A stretch of 64,000 nt of DNA. Origin: Photobacterium sp. GB-56. GTDB lineage: Bacteria; Pseudomonadota; Gammaproteobacteria; Enterobacterales; Vibrionaceae. A model generated the notes under the pieces. It was not told where the DNA came from. It searched no databases and saw nothing but the letters and a program-made list of their open reading frames with translations. Location of the stretch: positions 352,473 through 416,472 of the forward strand of contig NZ_PYNW01000003.1 of the NCBI RefSeq assembly GCF_003026105.1, written 5' to 3'. Shown piece by piece: positions 18,038-26,817 of the stretch; positions within the stretch are counted from its first letter, which is position 1; every line of letters starts with the position of its first letter. A program made the translations under genes and the position numbers.

Positions 18038-18075
18038 TTATGTTCCCTCGTAATGACATCTACGAGGGAACATAA
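18038..18075. repeat. 15-bp inverted repeat
   Basis: Arms TTATGTTCCCTCGTA and TACGAGGGAACATAA are perfect complements with an 8-base loop. There is no T-run on either side. It lies immediately beyond a second hairpin, and the two may form a double stop for the lipoprotein gene ending at 18152. Confidence 0.6.
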
Positions 18076-18090
18076 TGCGGTACAATCAAC

Positions 18091-18122
18091 AAATGCCGTT
18101 CACACTTATGTGAACGGCATTT
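18091..18122. terminator. Hairpin downstream of the lipoprotein gene
   Basis: A 14-bp perfect stem (AAATGCCGTTCACA and its complement) with a 4-base loop, 30 bases after the stop of the minus-strand gene at 18152. The T-run is short (ATTTGTT), so termination strength is uncertain. Confidence 0.6.
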
Positions 18123-18151
18123 ACCCAATAGGCTTTTTTCAATGGCTTTAA

Positions 18152-18850
18152 TTATAATAGTTCCGGTAGTCGATTTGCCGCTCTTTCCAACGCAAGATTG
18201 ACAACCTTCGTAATTTCCGGGTATTGATTATCTGAATCATCCCAATCAACATCTTCTGGTAACAGTACTTCTTCTAAAATTCGATGCTCCATTACGATCT
18301 TATTGTTTCCCAGATCAACCAGCGTGACCTCCGCATTCACATAGCCACGAGGTTTTGAAAGGGGAATAAAGCCGTAGTAATCACGCAGCGTGCCCGCAGC
18401 CATGATTTGGATAACAAGTAGATGTGTTGCTTGATACTGATCCTTCACGACAGAAACATCGTAATCGAAGTAACCTTTTTTAAGTTCATCTTTTGGAAGT
18501 TTATGTTCCTCGGTCGCTTTATAATATTCTGGGATAATTACGCTGTGGCTTCCCCGGTTCTCTATCAATTTCGCCACTTTTGACTTGCCTACTTCAAACT
18601 TATCATGCGTTAGTGATTGAATATGAGTTTCAACACTATCAGTCACCATTTCGTTGATAGCAAGATCAAGTAAACCTTCAGCACCTGATCGATGCGCCTG
18701 CATTTCTGGTGGTTGGACAAATGCAACTGCGATATTTTTATCTCCTCCCGTTTGCCAAAAGTCAGACGGAATATCCATTGCTTTTTTAGATACACAGCCA
18801 GACAAAAGCATTACTGCTAAAGCACAACTGATAATTCTTATATATCTCAT
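18152..18850 (-). CDS. Lipoprotein of unknown function
   Basis: A 232-residue lipoprotein. The start MRYIRIISCALAVMLLSGC is chosen because AAGGGAAG precedes it and the lipobox LSGC follows, giving acylated Cys19. The mature protein has no enzyme motif. The central stretch (QATHLLVIQIMAAGTLRDYYGFIPL, VTLVDLGNNKIVMEHRI) resembles lipoproteins with a TolB-like alpha/beta fold that take part in outer-membrane assembly, but this is only a resemblance. It appears monocistronic, ending at the hairpins at 18038-18122. Confidence 0.7.
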   Translation of the reverse strand: MRYIRIISCALAVMLLSGCVSKKAMDIPSDFWQTGGDKNIAVAFVQPPEMQAHRSGAEGLLDLAINEMVTDSVETHIQSLTHDKFEVGKSKVAKLIENRGSHSVIIPEYYKATEEHKLPKDELKKGYFDYDVSVVKDQYQATHLLVIQIMAAGTLRDYYGFIPLSKPRGYVNAEVTLVDLGNNKIVMEHRILEEVLLPEDVDWDDSDNQYPEITKVVNLALERAANRLPELL

Positions 18851-19396
18851 AATGTTACTTCCCTTTATTATATGAGAAAAAAAGGCTATCAATGGCATTG
18901 TCAATGTACAATGTATCGTAAATTAAAAAATGACAAACTGTGATTAATTACCTAGTGGCGGTGGTAGTAGGGGTTATTACAATTTAAAACTTGGATCGAT
19001 AAAGCAAACTTTTGCGTTTGTTTTTTATTCAATATGAGCCGCTGCAAATTCAGTTTCATTTCTTTTTTATCAGGGAACATAATATTCGTTACTCCTAATA
19101 ACATTCATGTCCGACATAATAAATACTGGCCACAACGTTAAGTGACTTTTCATTCCTGCAGTTATTCATGATGTACTAATTTTCCCGAAAATGATTTCTG
19201 TGGCACATGAGTTAGCTATTTGGGCTAGCTTATTTATCAGACTCATCCTCTCATGAATCATTAGGTGTAAAAAAATGCTATCAATCTCATAATATATAAA
19301 GATTATATCGAGTATGATGAAGGTATTTTATGAGTATATTTTTGTATAAAAGTAAGAATACTTATCAATACACTGATGTAGATAAAGGAATGGAGT
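18851..19396. other. Intergenic region, no gene seen
   Basis: About 545 bases between the divergently transcribed lipoprotein and cupin genes. It is AT-rich, with no supported open frame and no recognised RNA. Promoters of both neighbours must lie here. Confidence 0.5.
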
Positions 19397-19771
19397 ATGT
19401 CTAAAAGCACAGCAACATATTGGAATGTATTGGCCGAATCAAATAAGAGCAAGTGGGAACCGATTGAAGATAGTTCAGGTATGCTTGAGCAATTAACGCT
19501 TGCTATAGATGAAATATCAGGAGATTACACTCGACTTACTCGTTTTAAGGCAGGTGCAGATACAAAAGAGTTTGGTGGTAAATCACATGATTATCCAGAG
19601 GAAATATTTATCATCTCCGGTAGGCTTTATGATATGGCATTTGATCAGTGGTTGGAAGCAGGGCATTTTGCAAGTCGTCCACCCGGAGAAGTACATGGCC
19701 CGTTTATTTGCGACGAGGATTGTTTAGTATTAGAGGTATCTTTTCCAAGTCAGAGTATAAAAATTACATAA
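19397..19771 (+). CDS. Cupin-domain protein (ChrR-like cupin)
   Basis: A 124-residue single-domain cupin with the double-stranded beta-helix pattern. Metal-ligand-like residues lie in GGKSHDYPEEIFIISG and PPGEVHGPFICDED. Short proteins of this type resemble the C-terminal cupin of the anti-sigma factor ChrR but here lack its N-terminal zinc-binding anti-sigma domain, so direct sigma binding is unlikely. It is probably a small metal-binding sensor or enzyme. The start is supported by AAAGGAATGGAG before the ATG. No operon partner is evident. Confidence 0.75.
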   Translation: MSKSTATYWNVLAESNKSKWEPIEDSSGMLEQLTLAIDEISGDYTRLTRFKAGADTKEFGGKSHDYPEEIFIISGRLYDMAFDQWLEAGHFASRPPGEVHGPFICDEDCLVLEVSFPSQSIKIT

Positions 19772-20081
19772 CAAAGCCCATTAAATCGGCTGACAAAACA
19801 CGGTATTTTCGCTTATGTGTAGCCGTGTATTTTGCACTGTTTATGGCAGCCGTTACCCTATTTTTCTTAATACTACCAGTCTAAATAAAGCAGATAGCCT
19901 AACTGGTTTTTGTCTCAACGTTTGCTAGAAGCCTTAATTTGTTAGAACTCTAAAATAGCCTTACATGGTGAGCTGTCTGAGCATAATGTCTGGTAACGAG
20001 TACAATCTGATGAGAATTGATGGTATAGCTCATTGTCTCGTACTAGAATTTAAAAATCTCTCAAATAATGATTAAACTCCA
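19772..20081. other. Intergenic region, no gene seen
   Basis: About 310 bases between the cupin gene and the small membrane protein gene. A hydrophobic open stretch ends at 19884 in the frame next to the cupin, but it has no start codon with a ribosome site. No terminator or RNA is recognised. Confidence 0.4.
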
Positions 20082-20672
20082 ATGATACTATATATAATTC
20101 TGATAGTTATATTTCTGTGCTTTGCTTGCTGGTATGACGGGTGGTGGATTTCACCACTTACCGAAAAGGAAGGAAAAGATTTATATAAAGCAGTAAGTGG
20201 GCAACGTGTAGAAGATCAACCTAAAACCACGGTTAACCCCAATGCCGTTGATTTGTTTGCTAGAACTGACAATGGAAAAGCGTTTTACATGCTCAACCTT
20301 ATTAAGGACAAAAAAGATCTAGAAAGTAAGGATATGGGAGCACTTGAAAGTATAGATAGAAATTACGCTAAGGTTGTTTTCCCTCTTTTATTTAAGCATG
20401 GCTGTCACCCCGTTCTCGTATCAAAACCACTCTCTACTTTTTCACAACCAACTACTGAAGAAGAATGGGACGCTATTTTCATTATAAGATATAGAAGCAG
20501 AAGAGATCTTTATAAGATAGTAACCAATCCTGAATTTCAAAAAGCTTGGGAGTTTAAATTGTCATCTATTCAAAATACCACGGTTATTCCCTCTATTCCT
20601 GTATTACAAGGAATAAACTTAAAGTGGATTGTTGGGCTAATATTAATTTTAATTGGATGGATTAGTGCATAA
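20082..20672 (+). CDS. Membrane-anchored DUF1330-like protein
   Basis: A 196-residue protein with a hydrophobic N-terminal segment (MILYIILIVIFLCFACWY) and a second at the extreme C-terminus (WIVGLILILIGWIS). The soluble middle has the pattern of a dimeric alpha/beta-barrel, DUF1330-like (AFYMLNLIK, then WDAIFIIRYRSRRDLYKIV). No catalytic residues are known for this group. The ATG lacks a strong ribosome site, so the exact start is uncertain. It is followed by a terminator shared with gcvP on the other strand. Confidence 0.6.
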   Translation: MILYIILIVIFLCFACWYDGWWISPLTEKEGKDLYKAVSGQRVEDQPKTTVNPNAVDLFARTDNGKAFYMLNLIKDKKDLESKDMGALESIDRNYAKVVFPLLFKHGCHPVLVSKPLSTFSQPTTEEEWDAIFIIRYRSRRDLYKIVTNPEFQKAWEFKLSSIQNTTVIPSIPVLQGINLKWIVGLILILIGWISA

Positions 20673-20803
20673 AGCTTGAGGGAACGGCACGAATTATAAC
20701 TTTATATTAAAGGCTTTTGCTATTTCAGAACGGTATTGATAGACGTAAATTAATAAATATTCACCCGAACAATATCGATCACCCTGTATATTTGTCCCAT
20801 TCA

Positions 20804-20833
20804 AAAAAAGCGAACCTTGTGGGTTCGCTTTTT
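20804..20833. terminator. Bidirectional terminator at the end of gcvP
   Basis: The stem AAAAAGCGAACC with its complement, a 5-base loop and A/T-runs on both sides, between the convergent genes ending at 20672 and 20881. Confidence 0.88.
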
Positions 20834-20880
20834 AATTTTGTAATAAGTTAACGAACGTAATTCGTTATTTCAAATAAGCT

Positions 20881-23760
20881 CTAGTCTTCAATATAGTTTT
20901 CAATACTCGGGCAAGAGCACACAAGATTACGATCGCCAAATACGTTATCAACACGGTTAACACTTGGCCAGTATTTCGCTGCTTTGGTGTGTGCTGATGG
21001 GAAACAAGCGACTTCACGGCTATAAGTGTGGTTCCACTCTGATTCCATCATATCAACTTGGCTGTGTGGTGCGTTAACCAGTGGATTATCGTCTAATGGC
21101 CACTCGCCAGACTGAACAAGGTTGATTTCTTCTTTAATCGCAATCATCGCGTCACAGAAGCGATCCAGCTCTGTAATGTCTTCAGATTCGGTTGGTTCAA
21201 TCATTAATGTACCAGCAACAGGGAACGACATGGTTGGCGCATGGAAGCCATAATCCATTAATCGTTTTGCGATATCTTCTTCTGAAATGCCAGAGGCATC
21301 TTTGATCGGGCGTAAATCTATAATGCATTCGTGTGCAATACGACCTTCAGTACCACGGTATAAAACAGGGTAGTGTGGGCGAAGACGTTCCATCACGTAG
21401 TTTGCATTTAAGATAGCAAGTTCAGTGGCTTGGGTTAAACCTTGTTCTCCCATCATCGCAATGTAAGCGTAAGAGATAGGTAAAATAGACGCTGAACCTA
21501 ATGCTGCCGCAGATACGGCATATTGCAGTTCATCGCTATTTGTATCTTCAACATGTCCCGGTAAGAACGGTGTAAGGTGCGATTTAACACCAATAGGTCC
21601 CATACCTGGGCCGCCGCCACCGTGAGGAATACAGAAGGTTTTGTGTAGGTTTAAGTGAGAAACATCTGAACCAATAAAGCCTGGGCTAGTTAAACCTACT
21701 TGCGCGTTCATGTTAGCACCATCAAGGTAAACCTGACCGCCAGCTTCATGGACAAGATCACACACTTCTTGTACTGCTTCTTCATACACGCCATGGGTAG
21801 ACGGGTAGGTGATCATGATACATGACAGTGCATCACGGTGTTTTTCGATTTTGGCTTTTAGATCATCAATATCGATATTACCTAACTCATCACAGCCAAC
21901 CACAACCACTTTCATCGAAACCATCGCCGCAGACGCTGGGTTAGTACCGTGCGCAGAGCTTGGGATCAAACAAACATTACGGTGGCTATCGCCATTGGCT
22001 TCATGGTAACGCTGAATAGCGATTAGACCTGCATATTCACCTTGTGCACCAGAATTTGGTTGTAGCGAGAACGCATCATAACCTGTGATTGAGCACAGCA
22101 TTTCAGAGAGGTTTTTAGCTAATTCTTGATAGCCTAATGTTTGTGTTTGTGGCGCAAATGGGTGCAGTTGTCCAAATTCAGGCCAAGTAACTGGGATCAT
22201 TTCGGCTACTGCATTTAGCTTCATGGTACAGCTACCCAATGGGATCATGCCGTGAGTTAATGAGTAGTCTTTGTTTTCTAGCTGCTTCATGTAACGCATC
22301 ATTTGTGTTTCGCTATGGTAGCGGTTAAACACAGAGTGGGTTAAGTATGCACTGCTTCGGCGACACGCAGGTGGAATAGCAGCGAATTCATCTGCGGCAA
22401 TGTCATCACTGAACATCGACACTTTAAGATCTTGATTGGTAAATAAGCTAAGTAGCTGCTCGATATCTTCTGCAAGGGTGGTTTCATCAATACTGATACC
22501 CAACTTATCGCTGTATTTACGAAGGTTGATACCGGCATCAAGCGCTTTTTGATATAGCGCGTCAGTTTGAGATCCTGTTTTGATTGTTAGCGTATCGAAG
22601 AAGTGTTGGTTTTCTAGTTCAAAACCATTATTGCGTAAGCCAGCAGCTAAAACGGCAGTAAAGTGGTGAACACGACGACCAATTTTCTTCAAGCCTTCAG
22701 GACCATGGTACAGGGCATAAAACGCTGCCATGTTGGCAAGCAGTGCTTGCGCTGTACAAATGTTAGATGTCGCTTTTTCACGGCGAATATGTTGTTCACG
22801 GGTTTGCATTGCCATGCGCAGTGCTTGATTGCCTTTGGCATCTTTAGATACACCAATGACACGACCTGGCATCGTACGCTTGTGTTTATCTTTGGTTGCC
22901 ATAAAGCCAGCATGTGGACCACCAAAGCCCATTGGCACACCAAAGCGTTGCGCACTACCAATAACCACATCTGCGCCCATTTCACCCGGTGCTTTTAATA
23001 CCGTTAATGCCAGTAGATCAGATGCTACCGCGACGAGTGTTTTCTTCTCATGTGCCGCATCAATGATGTCGGTTAGATCTTGTAATTCGCCGTTGCTGGC
23101 AGGGTATTGCAGTAAAGCACCGAATACATCGTGTTTCGCGAGATCTTCTGCACTACCTGTAATGATTTCAAAGCCAACGTATTTTGCACGTGTAATGACA
23201 ACATCAATAGTTTGTGGGTGAAGATCGGTTGAGATGAAAAACGCATTGCTTTTGTTTTTGCCCGCGCGTTTACATAGCGTCATGGCTTCTGCTGCGGCAG
23301 TAGCTTCATCCAGCAGTGATGCATTAGCCAGCTCCATGGCGGTTAGATCCATGATCATTTGCTGATAGTTAAGCAGAGATTCTAAACGGCCTTGAGATAT
23401 TTCTGGTTGGTAAGGGGTATAAGCGGTATACCAACCTGGATTTTCTAATACATTGCGAAGAATAACATTTGGGGTAAACGTGTTGTAATAACCCTGACCA
23501 ATATAACTTTTATTGATGATATTTTTGCCAGCGATCTGCTTAAGATCTGCCAGCATTGCCGCTTCACTTTGTGCCTGTGGTAATGTCATCGGCTCTGTTA
23601 AACGAATGGAAGCAGGAACAGTTTGCGCTATAAGCTGGTCAATACTACCAACACCTATAGTTTCTAACATTCGCTGTTGCTCGAGTGCATTAGGGCCATT
23701 ATGGCGATGTGAAAAATCGTTATCGTCACTGAGGGCTTGAAGAAAAGTAGTATTGGTCAT
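20881..23760 (-). CDS. gcvP: Glycine dehydrogenase (decarboxylating), P-protein
   Basis: A 959-residue PLP enzyme, the full length of the bacterial single-chain P-protein. It decarboxylates glycine and passes the aminomethyl group to the lipoyl arm of GcvH. The two homologous halves are visible; the C-terminal half carries [20 protein letters not shown] with Lys707 as the PLP lysine. Other landmarks are [13 protein letters not shown] [15 protein letters not shown] and EPTESE near the end. It lies 120 bases downstream of gcvH in the same direction, with a strong hairpin between them, so its expression may be set below that of gcvH. Confidence 0.97.
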   Translation of the reverse strand: MTNTTFLQALSDDNDFSHRHNGPNALEQQRMLETIGVGSIDQLIAQTVPASIRLTEPMTLPQAQSEAAMLADLKQIAGKNIINKSYIGQGYYNTFTPNVILRNVLENPGWYTAYTPYQPEISQGRLESLLNYQQMIMDLTAMELANASLLDEATAAAEAMTLCKRAGKNKSNAFFISTDLHPQTIDVVITRAKYVGFEIITGSAEDLAKHDVFGALLQYPASNGELQDLTDIIDAAHEKKTLVAVASDLLALTVLKAPGEMGADVVIGSAQRFGVPMGFGGPHAGFMATKDKHKRTMPGRVIGVSKDAKGNQALRMAMQTREQHIRREKATSNICTAQALLANMAAFYALYHGPEGLKKIGRRVHHFTAVLAAGLRNNGFELENQHFFDTLTIKTGSQTDALYQKALDAGINLRKYSDKLGISIDETTLAEDIEQLLSLFTNQDLKVSMFSDDIAADEFAAIPPACRRSSAYLTHSVFNRYHSETQMMRYMKQLENKDYSLTHGMIPLGSCTMKLNAVAEMIPVTWPEFGQLHPFAPQTQTLGYQELAKNLSEMLCSITGYDAFSLQPNSGAQGEYAGLIAIQRYHEANGDSHRNVCLIPSSAHGTNPASAAMVSMKVVVVGCDELGNIDIDDLKAKIEKHRDALSCIMITYPSTHGVYEEAVQEVCDLVHEAGGQVYLDGANMNAQVGLTSPGFIGSDVSHLNLHKTFCIPHGGGGPGMGPIGVKSHLTPFLPGHVEDTNSDELQYAVSAAALGSASILPISYAYIAMMGEQGLTQATELAILNANYVMERLRPHYPVLYRGTEGRIAHECIIDLRPIKDASGISEEDIAKRLMDYGFHAPTMSFPVAGTLMIEPTESEDITELDRFCDAMIAIKEEINLVQSGEWPLDDNPLVNAPHSQVDMMESEWNHTYSREVACFPSAHTKAAKYWPSVNRVDNVFGDRNLVCSCPSIENYIED

Positions 23761-23839
23761 GGTTCTTTCCTGAACGTTGTCCTAATTACCAGTGTCTGGC
23801 TTTAGGGGTATTCATCGGTAATGCTGTAAATGGCAAAGC

Positions 23840-23872
23840 AACAAAGATCGAGTGCTGTACCCGATCTTTGTT
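23840..23872 (-). terminator. Hairpin between gcvH and gcvP
   Basis: An 11-bp perfect stem (AACAAAGATCG / CGATCTTTGTT) with an 11-base loop, directly after the gcvH stop. On the minus strand the bases after the stem (GCTTTGCC) are only weakly T-rich, so it may be a partial terminator or an mRNA-stabilising end that sets the gcvH to gcvP ratio. Confidence 0.6.
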
Positions 23873-23880
23873 TTTATAAT

Positions 23881-24261
23881 TTAGTCTTCTTCAATTGAAG
23901 CAAGATAGGTTTCAGCATCAATTAATGTTGCCAATTCATCAGAATCGCTAAGTTTGATGGTTGCAATCCAGCCGCCTTCATAAGGTTCTTCATTAACCAG
24001 TTCAGGGCTGTCTTCTAAATCTTCATTAATCGCAACAATTTCACCTGTGATAGGGGCGTAAATGTCAGAAGCGGCTTTTACTGATTCCACTAAAGAGAAG
24101 GCATCACCAGCATCTGTTGTATCACCAACTTCAGGTAAATCAACAAATACCACATCGCCTAATAAACCTTGCGCATGATCAGAAATACCAACTGTCACTG
24201 TTCCATCACCGTTATCACGGATCCATTCGTGGCTACTGGTAAACTTTAATGTTGATTCCAT
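23881..24261 (-). CDS. gcvH: Glycine cleavage system H protein
   Basis: A 126-residue lipoyl carrier that shuttles the aminomethyl group between the P, T and L proteins. The start [13 protein letters not shown] is chosen because AAGGAG lies 9 bases upstream and it matches the family N-terminus. The lipoylation site is Lys62 in [11 protein letters not shown]. It is the first gene of the leftward gcvH-gcvP unit. A PurR-box-like palindrome lies 90 bases upstream of its start. Confidence 0.97.
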   Translation of the reverse strand: MESTLKFTSSHEWIRDNGDGTVTVGISDHAQGLLGDVVFVDLPEVGDTTDAGDAFSLVESVKAASDIYAPITGEIVAINEDLEDSPELVNEEPYEGGWIATIKLSDSDELATLIDAETYLASIEED

Positions 24262-24305
24262 GTTTGTACTCCTTAACCCACCGGTTATATGGTTATTTGA
24301 TAAAA

Positions 24306-24322
24306 GTTTCTTATAGTGGAAC
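24306..24322. promoter_or_regulatory. Candidate operator for the XRE-cupin regulator, site 1
   Basis: GTTTCTTATAGTGGAAC lies 45 bases upstream of the gcvH start and resembles GTTTCCTATAAGAAAC found 50 bases upstream of the regulator gene. Similar semi-palindromes in front of both divergent genes suggest a shared binding site. Inference only. Confidence 0.35.
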
Positions 24323-24350
24323 ACGTTTTCAATATCTATTGTGCGATTCT

Positions 24351-24366
24351 ACGCAAACGTTTGCTA
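24351..24366. promoter_or_regulatory. PurR-box-like operator
   Basis: ACGCAAACGTTTGCTA contains the perfect palindrome GCAAACGTTTGC and matches the known PurR operator consensus (ACGCAAACGTTTTCNT in E. coli). PurR represses the gcv operon in E. coli, where glycine cleavage supplies one-carbon units for purine synthesis. Its place 90 bases upstream of gcvH fits the same role. Confidence 0.7.
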
Positions 24367-24546
24367 TTTGTCATGTTTATTTGTTTCTAACATGGTTATA
24401 CTAAGTTTAAATTTAGTTAATAAACGCTGATTTTCATCACTAAATCCATAATATTACCTATTTATAAATGGATTTAACGATAATGTATGCCTCATAGGTA
24501 ACATTTTTTTAAAAAGATCATGACTTTGTGATGTGAGTTTTATTAA

Positions 24547-24562
24547 GTTTCCTATAAGAAAC
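24547..24562. promoter_or_regulatory. Candidate operator for the XRE-cupin regulator, site 2
   Basis: GTTTCCTATAAGAAAC, a 16-base imperfect palindrome located 50 bases before the regulator ATG. See site 1 at 24306-24322. The rest of the 350-base divergent region holds no gene, and no glycine riboswitch pattern was seen. Confidence 0.35.
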
Positions 24563-24611
24563 TATGATGGAGGTCGAGAGTTGTGGCGGCTGAGCTGAAG
24601 AAGGAAGTGAT

Positions 24612-25238
24612 ATGACAGATGAATATATCCACGATGTTTATCCATCGATGCGGATCGAAAAAACTCAAGCCGCAGAGCATATTGCGCCTTTAAAGTTAGG
24701 TGAGAGGCTAAAAGAAATTCGTGTTTCTTTAGGTCTAACCCTTGAAGAAGCCAGTAAGCGTACAGGACTTGCACGCTCAACCTTGTCAAAGATTGAAAAT
24801 GAGCAAATATCTCCGACGTTTCAAGCGATGCAGAAACTCGCTACAGGCTTGGCTATCGACATCCCACAACTTTTTGAACCACCGAAAACCATCACCGCCT
24901 CGGGTAGACGTGATATTACGCGCTATGGTGAAGGTCGACCTCATCCCACTTCAACCTATGAACATGAACTGCTTGCTACGCAATTAACAAATAAAAAGAT
25001 GATGCCGTTTAAATCGCACGTGCGTGCACGATCGTTTGATGATTATAGCGAGTGGATCCGCCATGACGGCGAGGAGTTCTTACTGGTATTAAAAGGTGAA
25101 ATCACTTTTTTCTCTGAGTTTTATGAGCCGATTCATTTAGTCGAAGGGGATTCAGCCTATTACGACGCGACAATGGGCCACATGCTGACATCTGTTAGTG
25201 AAGAAGATGCATTAATTCTTTGGGTGACGGCATCTTAG
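24612..25238 (+). CDS. XRE-family regulator with C-terminal cupin
   Basis: A 208-residue transcription factor. A helix-turn-helix occupies residues about 27-85 (LGERLKEIRVSLGLTLEEAS, TGLARSTLSKIENEQISPTF) and a small-molecule-sensing cupin residues about 125-205 (GEEFLLVLKGEITFFSEFYE). Proteins of this architecture lie between gcvT and gcvHP in other Vibrionaceae, so it is the likely local regulator of glycine catabolism. It precedes gcvT by 85 bases in the same direction and is divergent from gcvH. The effector is unknown; glycine or serine is a guess. Confidence 0.88.
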   Translation: MTDEYIHDVYPSMRIEKTQAAEHIAPLKLGERLKEIRVSLGLTLEEASKRTGLARSTLSKIENEQISPTFQAMQKLATGLAIDIPQLFEPPKTITASGRRDITRYGEGRPHPTSTYEHELLATQLTNKKMMPFKSHVRARSFDDYSEWIRHDGEEFLLVLKGEITFFSEFYEPIHLVEGDSAYYDATMGHMLTSVSEEDALILWVTAS

Positions 25239-25323
25239 TGTCATCGAACGGTTTATAGCATCAACCAGTTTTACAATTACGTTACCATTTACATGGATAC
25301 CAACTAGATAACGGAGTGCAACT

Positions 25324-26442
25324 ATGTCTCAACAACTTAAGCAGACCCCATTACATGGCTTACACATTGAAATGGGAGCGAAAATGGTGCCATTTGCTGG
25401 CTATGATATGCCTGTGCAATATGGCTTAGGAGTAAAAAAAGAGCATATACATTGTCGTGATTCTGCTGGGTTGTTCGATGTATCACACATGGGGCAAGTA
25501 CGCTTAAAAGGGCAACATGCCGCGGCATTATTAGAAACCTTAGTACCTGTTGATATTGTTGATTTACCTGAAGGTAAACAGCGTTATGCCGTATTTACCA
25601 ATGAAAATGGCGGTATTGAAGATGATCTAATGGTGACAAATTTTGGTGATCATCTTTTTCTTGTCGTGAATGCGGCCTGTAAAGAACAAGATATTGCCCA
25701 TTTAAAAGCTAATTTAACAGATGGTGTTGAATTAGAAGTGATTGAAGATCGCGCACTACTTGCCTTACAAGGCCCTAAAGCTGCGATGGTACTCGCTGAA
25801 TTAACCCCTGTGGTTAGCGATATGGTGTTTATGGATGCGGCTAAAGTGACGTTATTAGATGTTGAATGTTATGTTAGCCGTTCAGGTTATACGGGTGAAG
25901 ATGGCTATGAAATTTCTGTGCCGAATGATAAAGCCGAAGAGTTAGCTCGCGCGTTACTGGCATTTAATGAGGTGGAATGGATTGGTCTTGGTGCGAGAGA
26001 TTCACTACGATTAGAGTGCGGATTATGTTTATACGGGCATGATCTTGACCCTACAACAACGCCATTTGAAGCCAGCTTAATGTGGGCAATTACGCCAAGT
26101 CGTCGTGCTGGTGGTGAACGTGAAGGTGGTTTCCCCGGCGCTGATATTATTTTAGAGCAACTACAAACTAAACAGGCTCCAAGAAAACGTGTTGGGTTAG
26201 TGGGGCAATCAAAAGCGCCTGTACGAGAAGGGACTAAGTTGTTTGATGCTGAAGATAATGAAATTGGCATTGTAACGAGTGGAACATTTGGCCCAACAAA
26301 AGGTATTCCTGTCGCAATGGGGTATATTCAACCTGAATCAAATCAGCTTGGTGAAACAATTTACGCTGAAGTACGCGGTAAAAAATTACCGATGACAATC
26401 GAGAAAATGCCGTTTGTACCTCAACGTTACTATCGCGGCTAA
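25324..26442 (+). CDS. gcvT: Aminomethyltransferase, T-protein
   Basis: A 372-residue enzyme that transfers the methylene group from aminomethyl-lipoyl GcvH to tetrahydrofolate and releases ammonia. Family landmarks are TPLHGLHIEMGAKMVPFAGY near the N-terminus, GLFDVSHMGQ, ALQGPKA, SRSGYTGEDGYEIS and LRLECGLCLYGHDL. An ACGGAG ribosome site lies just before the ATG. It is downstream of and probably cotranscribed with the XRE-cupin regulator, and forms the glycine cleavage system with gcvH and gcvP on the other strand. No lpd gene is present here; the housekeeping L protein is expected elsewhere. Confidence 0.97.
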   Translation: MSQQLKQTPLHGLHIEMGAKMVPFAGYDMPVQYGLGVKKEHIHCRDSAGLFDVSHMGQVRLKGQHAAALLETLVPVDIVDLPEGKQRYAVFTNENGGIEDDLMVTNFGDHLFLVVNAACKEQDIAHLKANLTDGVELEVIEDRALLALQGPKAAMVLAELTPVVSDMVFMDAAKVTLLDVECYVSRSGYTGEDGYEISVPNDKAEELARALLAFNEVEWIGLGARDSLRLECGLCLYGHDLDPTTTPFEASLMWAITPSRRAGGEREGGFPGADIILEQLQTKQAPRKRVGLVGQSKAPVREGTKLFDAEDNEIGIVTSGTFGPTKGIPVAMGYIQPESNQLGETIYAEVRGKKLPMTIEKMPFVPQRYYRG

Positions 26443-26467
26443 TTGCTTCAAAATATTACTCATTAAT

Positions 26468-26505
26468 AGCAGGCAAAAGTGCTTTTTTACGAAGTTAAGC
26501 CTGCT
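26468..26505. repeat. Inverted repeat after gcvT
   Basis: AGCAGGC (26468-26474) pairs with GCCTGCT (26499-26505), enclosing a 24-base loop. It lies after the gcvT stop and abuts the stop codon of the small minus-strand gene at 26506. It may be a weak terminator for the two convergent genes. Confidence 0.35.
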
Positions 26506-26670
26506 TTATTTGGTAGTGACTGCTTTGTATGCAGATTTAAAGAGTAAGGTGAAGCCTTCTTTCGATAGATCTTTAACGGTTAGATTTGCATCATTCAGTC
26601 GACGGTAACATTCATTTAGTGCGGTAATAAAAATGTCTTTGTCGATGGCATTATTCATTGTCTGTTTCAT
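26506..26670 (-). CDS. Small conserved-looking protein, 54 residues
   Basis: Starts MKQTMNNAIDKDIFITALNE and ends AYKAVTTK. A GAGGAAT ribosome site stands 5 bases before the ATG, which together with a full-length open frame supports a real gene. The protein is short, polar and mostly helical by composition, with no signal peptide and no known family recognised. It is convergent with gcvT and separate from the peptidase gene further right. Function unknown. Confidence 0.6.
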   Translation of the reverse strand: MKQTMNNAIDKDIFITALNECYRRLNDANLTVKDLSKEGFTLLFKSAYKAVTTK

Positions 26671-26775
26671 GGTTTATTCCTCATCACACTATAATTATTA
26701 CAACATCATACAGAGAGAGCATTAATAAACACTGAATAAAAGCTGAATGAGGGAAGGGTATTTCTTTAGGAATTA

Positions 26776-26807
26776 AATAGCCTCTATCTAAAATGATAGA
26801 AGCTATT
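26776..26807 (-). terminator. Hairpin after the M20 peptidase gene
   Basis: A 13-bp stem (26776-26788 with 26795-26807) with one mismatch that becomes a G-U pair in the minus-strand transcript. It lies 10 bases beyond the stop of the peptidase gene. The T-run is poor. Confidence 0.5.
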
Positions 26808-26817
26808 AATAGAAATA

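Noticed and set aside
19397..19771. ChrR anti-sigma factor for the SigZ-like protein
   Set aside because: Only the cupin half is present; the zinc-binding N-terminal anti-sigma domain is missing and the gene is 13 kb from the sigma gene.
19772..19960. Possible integron attC site or small membrane peptide after the cupin gene
   Set aside because: GCCTAAC at 19897 and GTTAGAA at 19941 are too close together and the second does not fit the core-site consensus. The hydrophobic frame ending at 19884 has no start codon with a ribosome site.
24262..24611. Glycine riboswitch upstream of gcvH or the regulator
   Set aside because: GGAGGTCGAGAG near 24570 superficially resembles part of the aptamer, but the ACCGAAGGRGCAA and CUCUCAGG blocks are absent on both strands. 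A covariance-model search would settle it.
25905..26270. 121-codon minus-strand frame inside gcvT
   Set aside because: It lies entirely within the well-supported gcvT gene in another frame and has no independent support. The same holds for other long antisense frames inside gshA, the ABC genes and gcvP.
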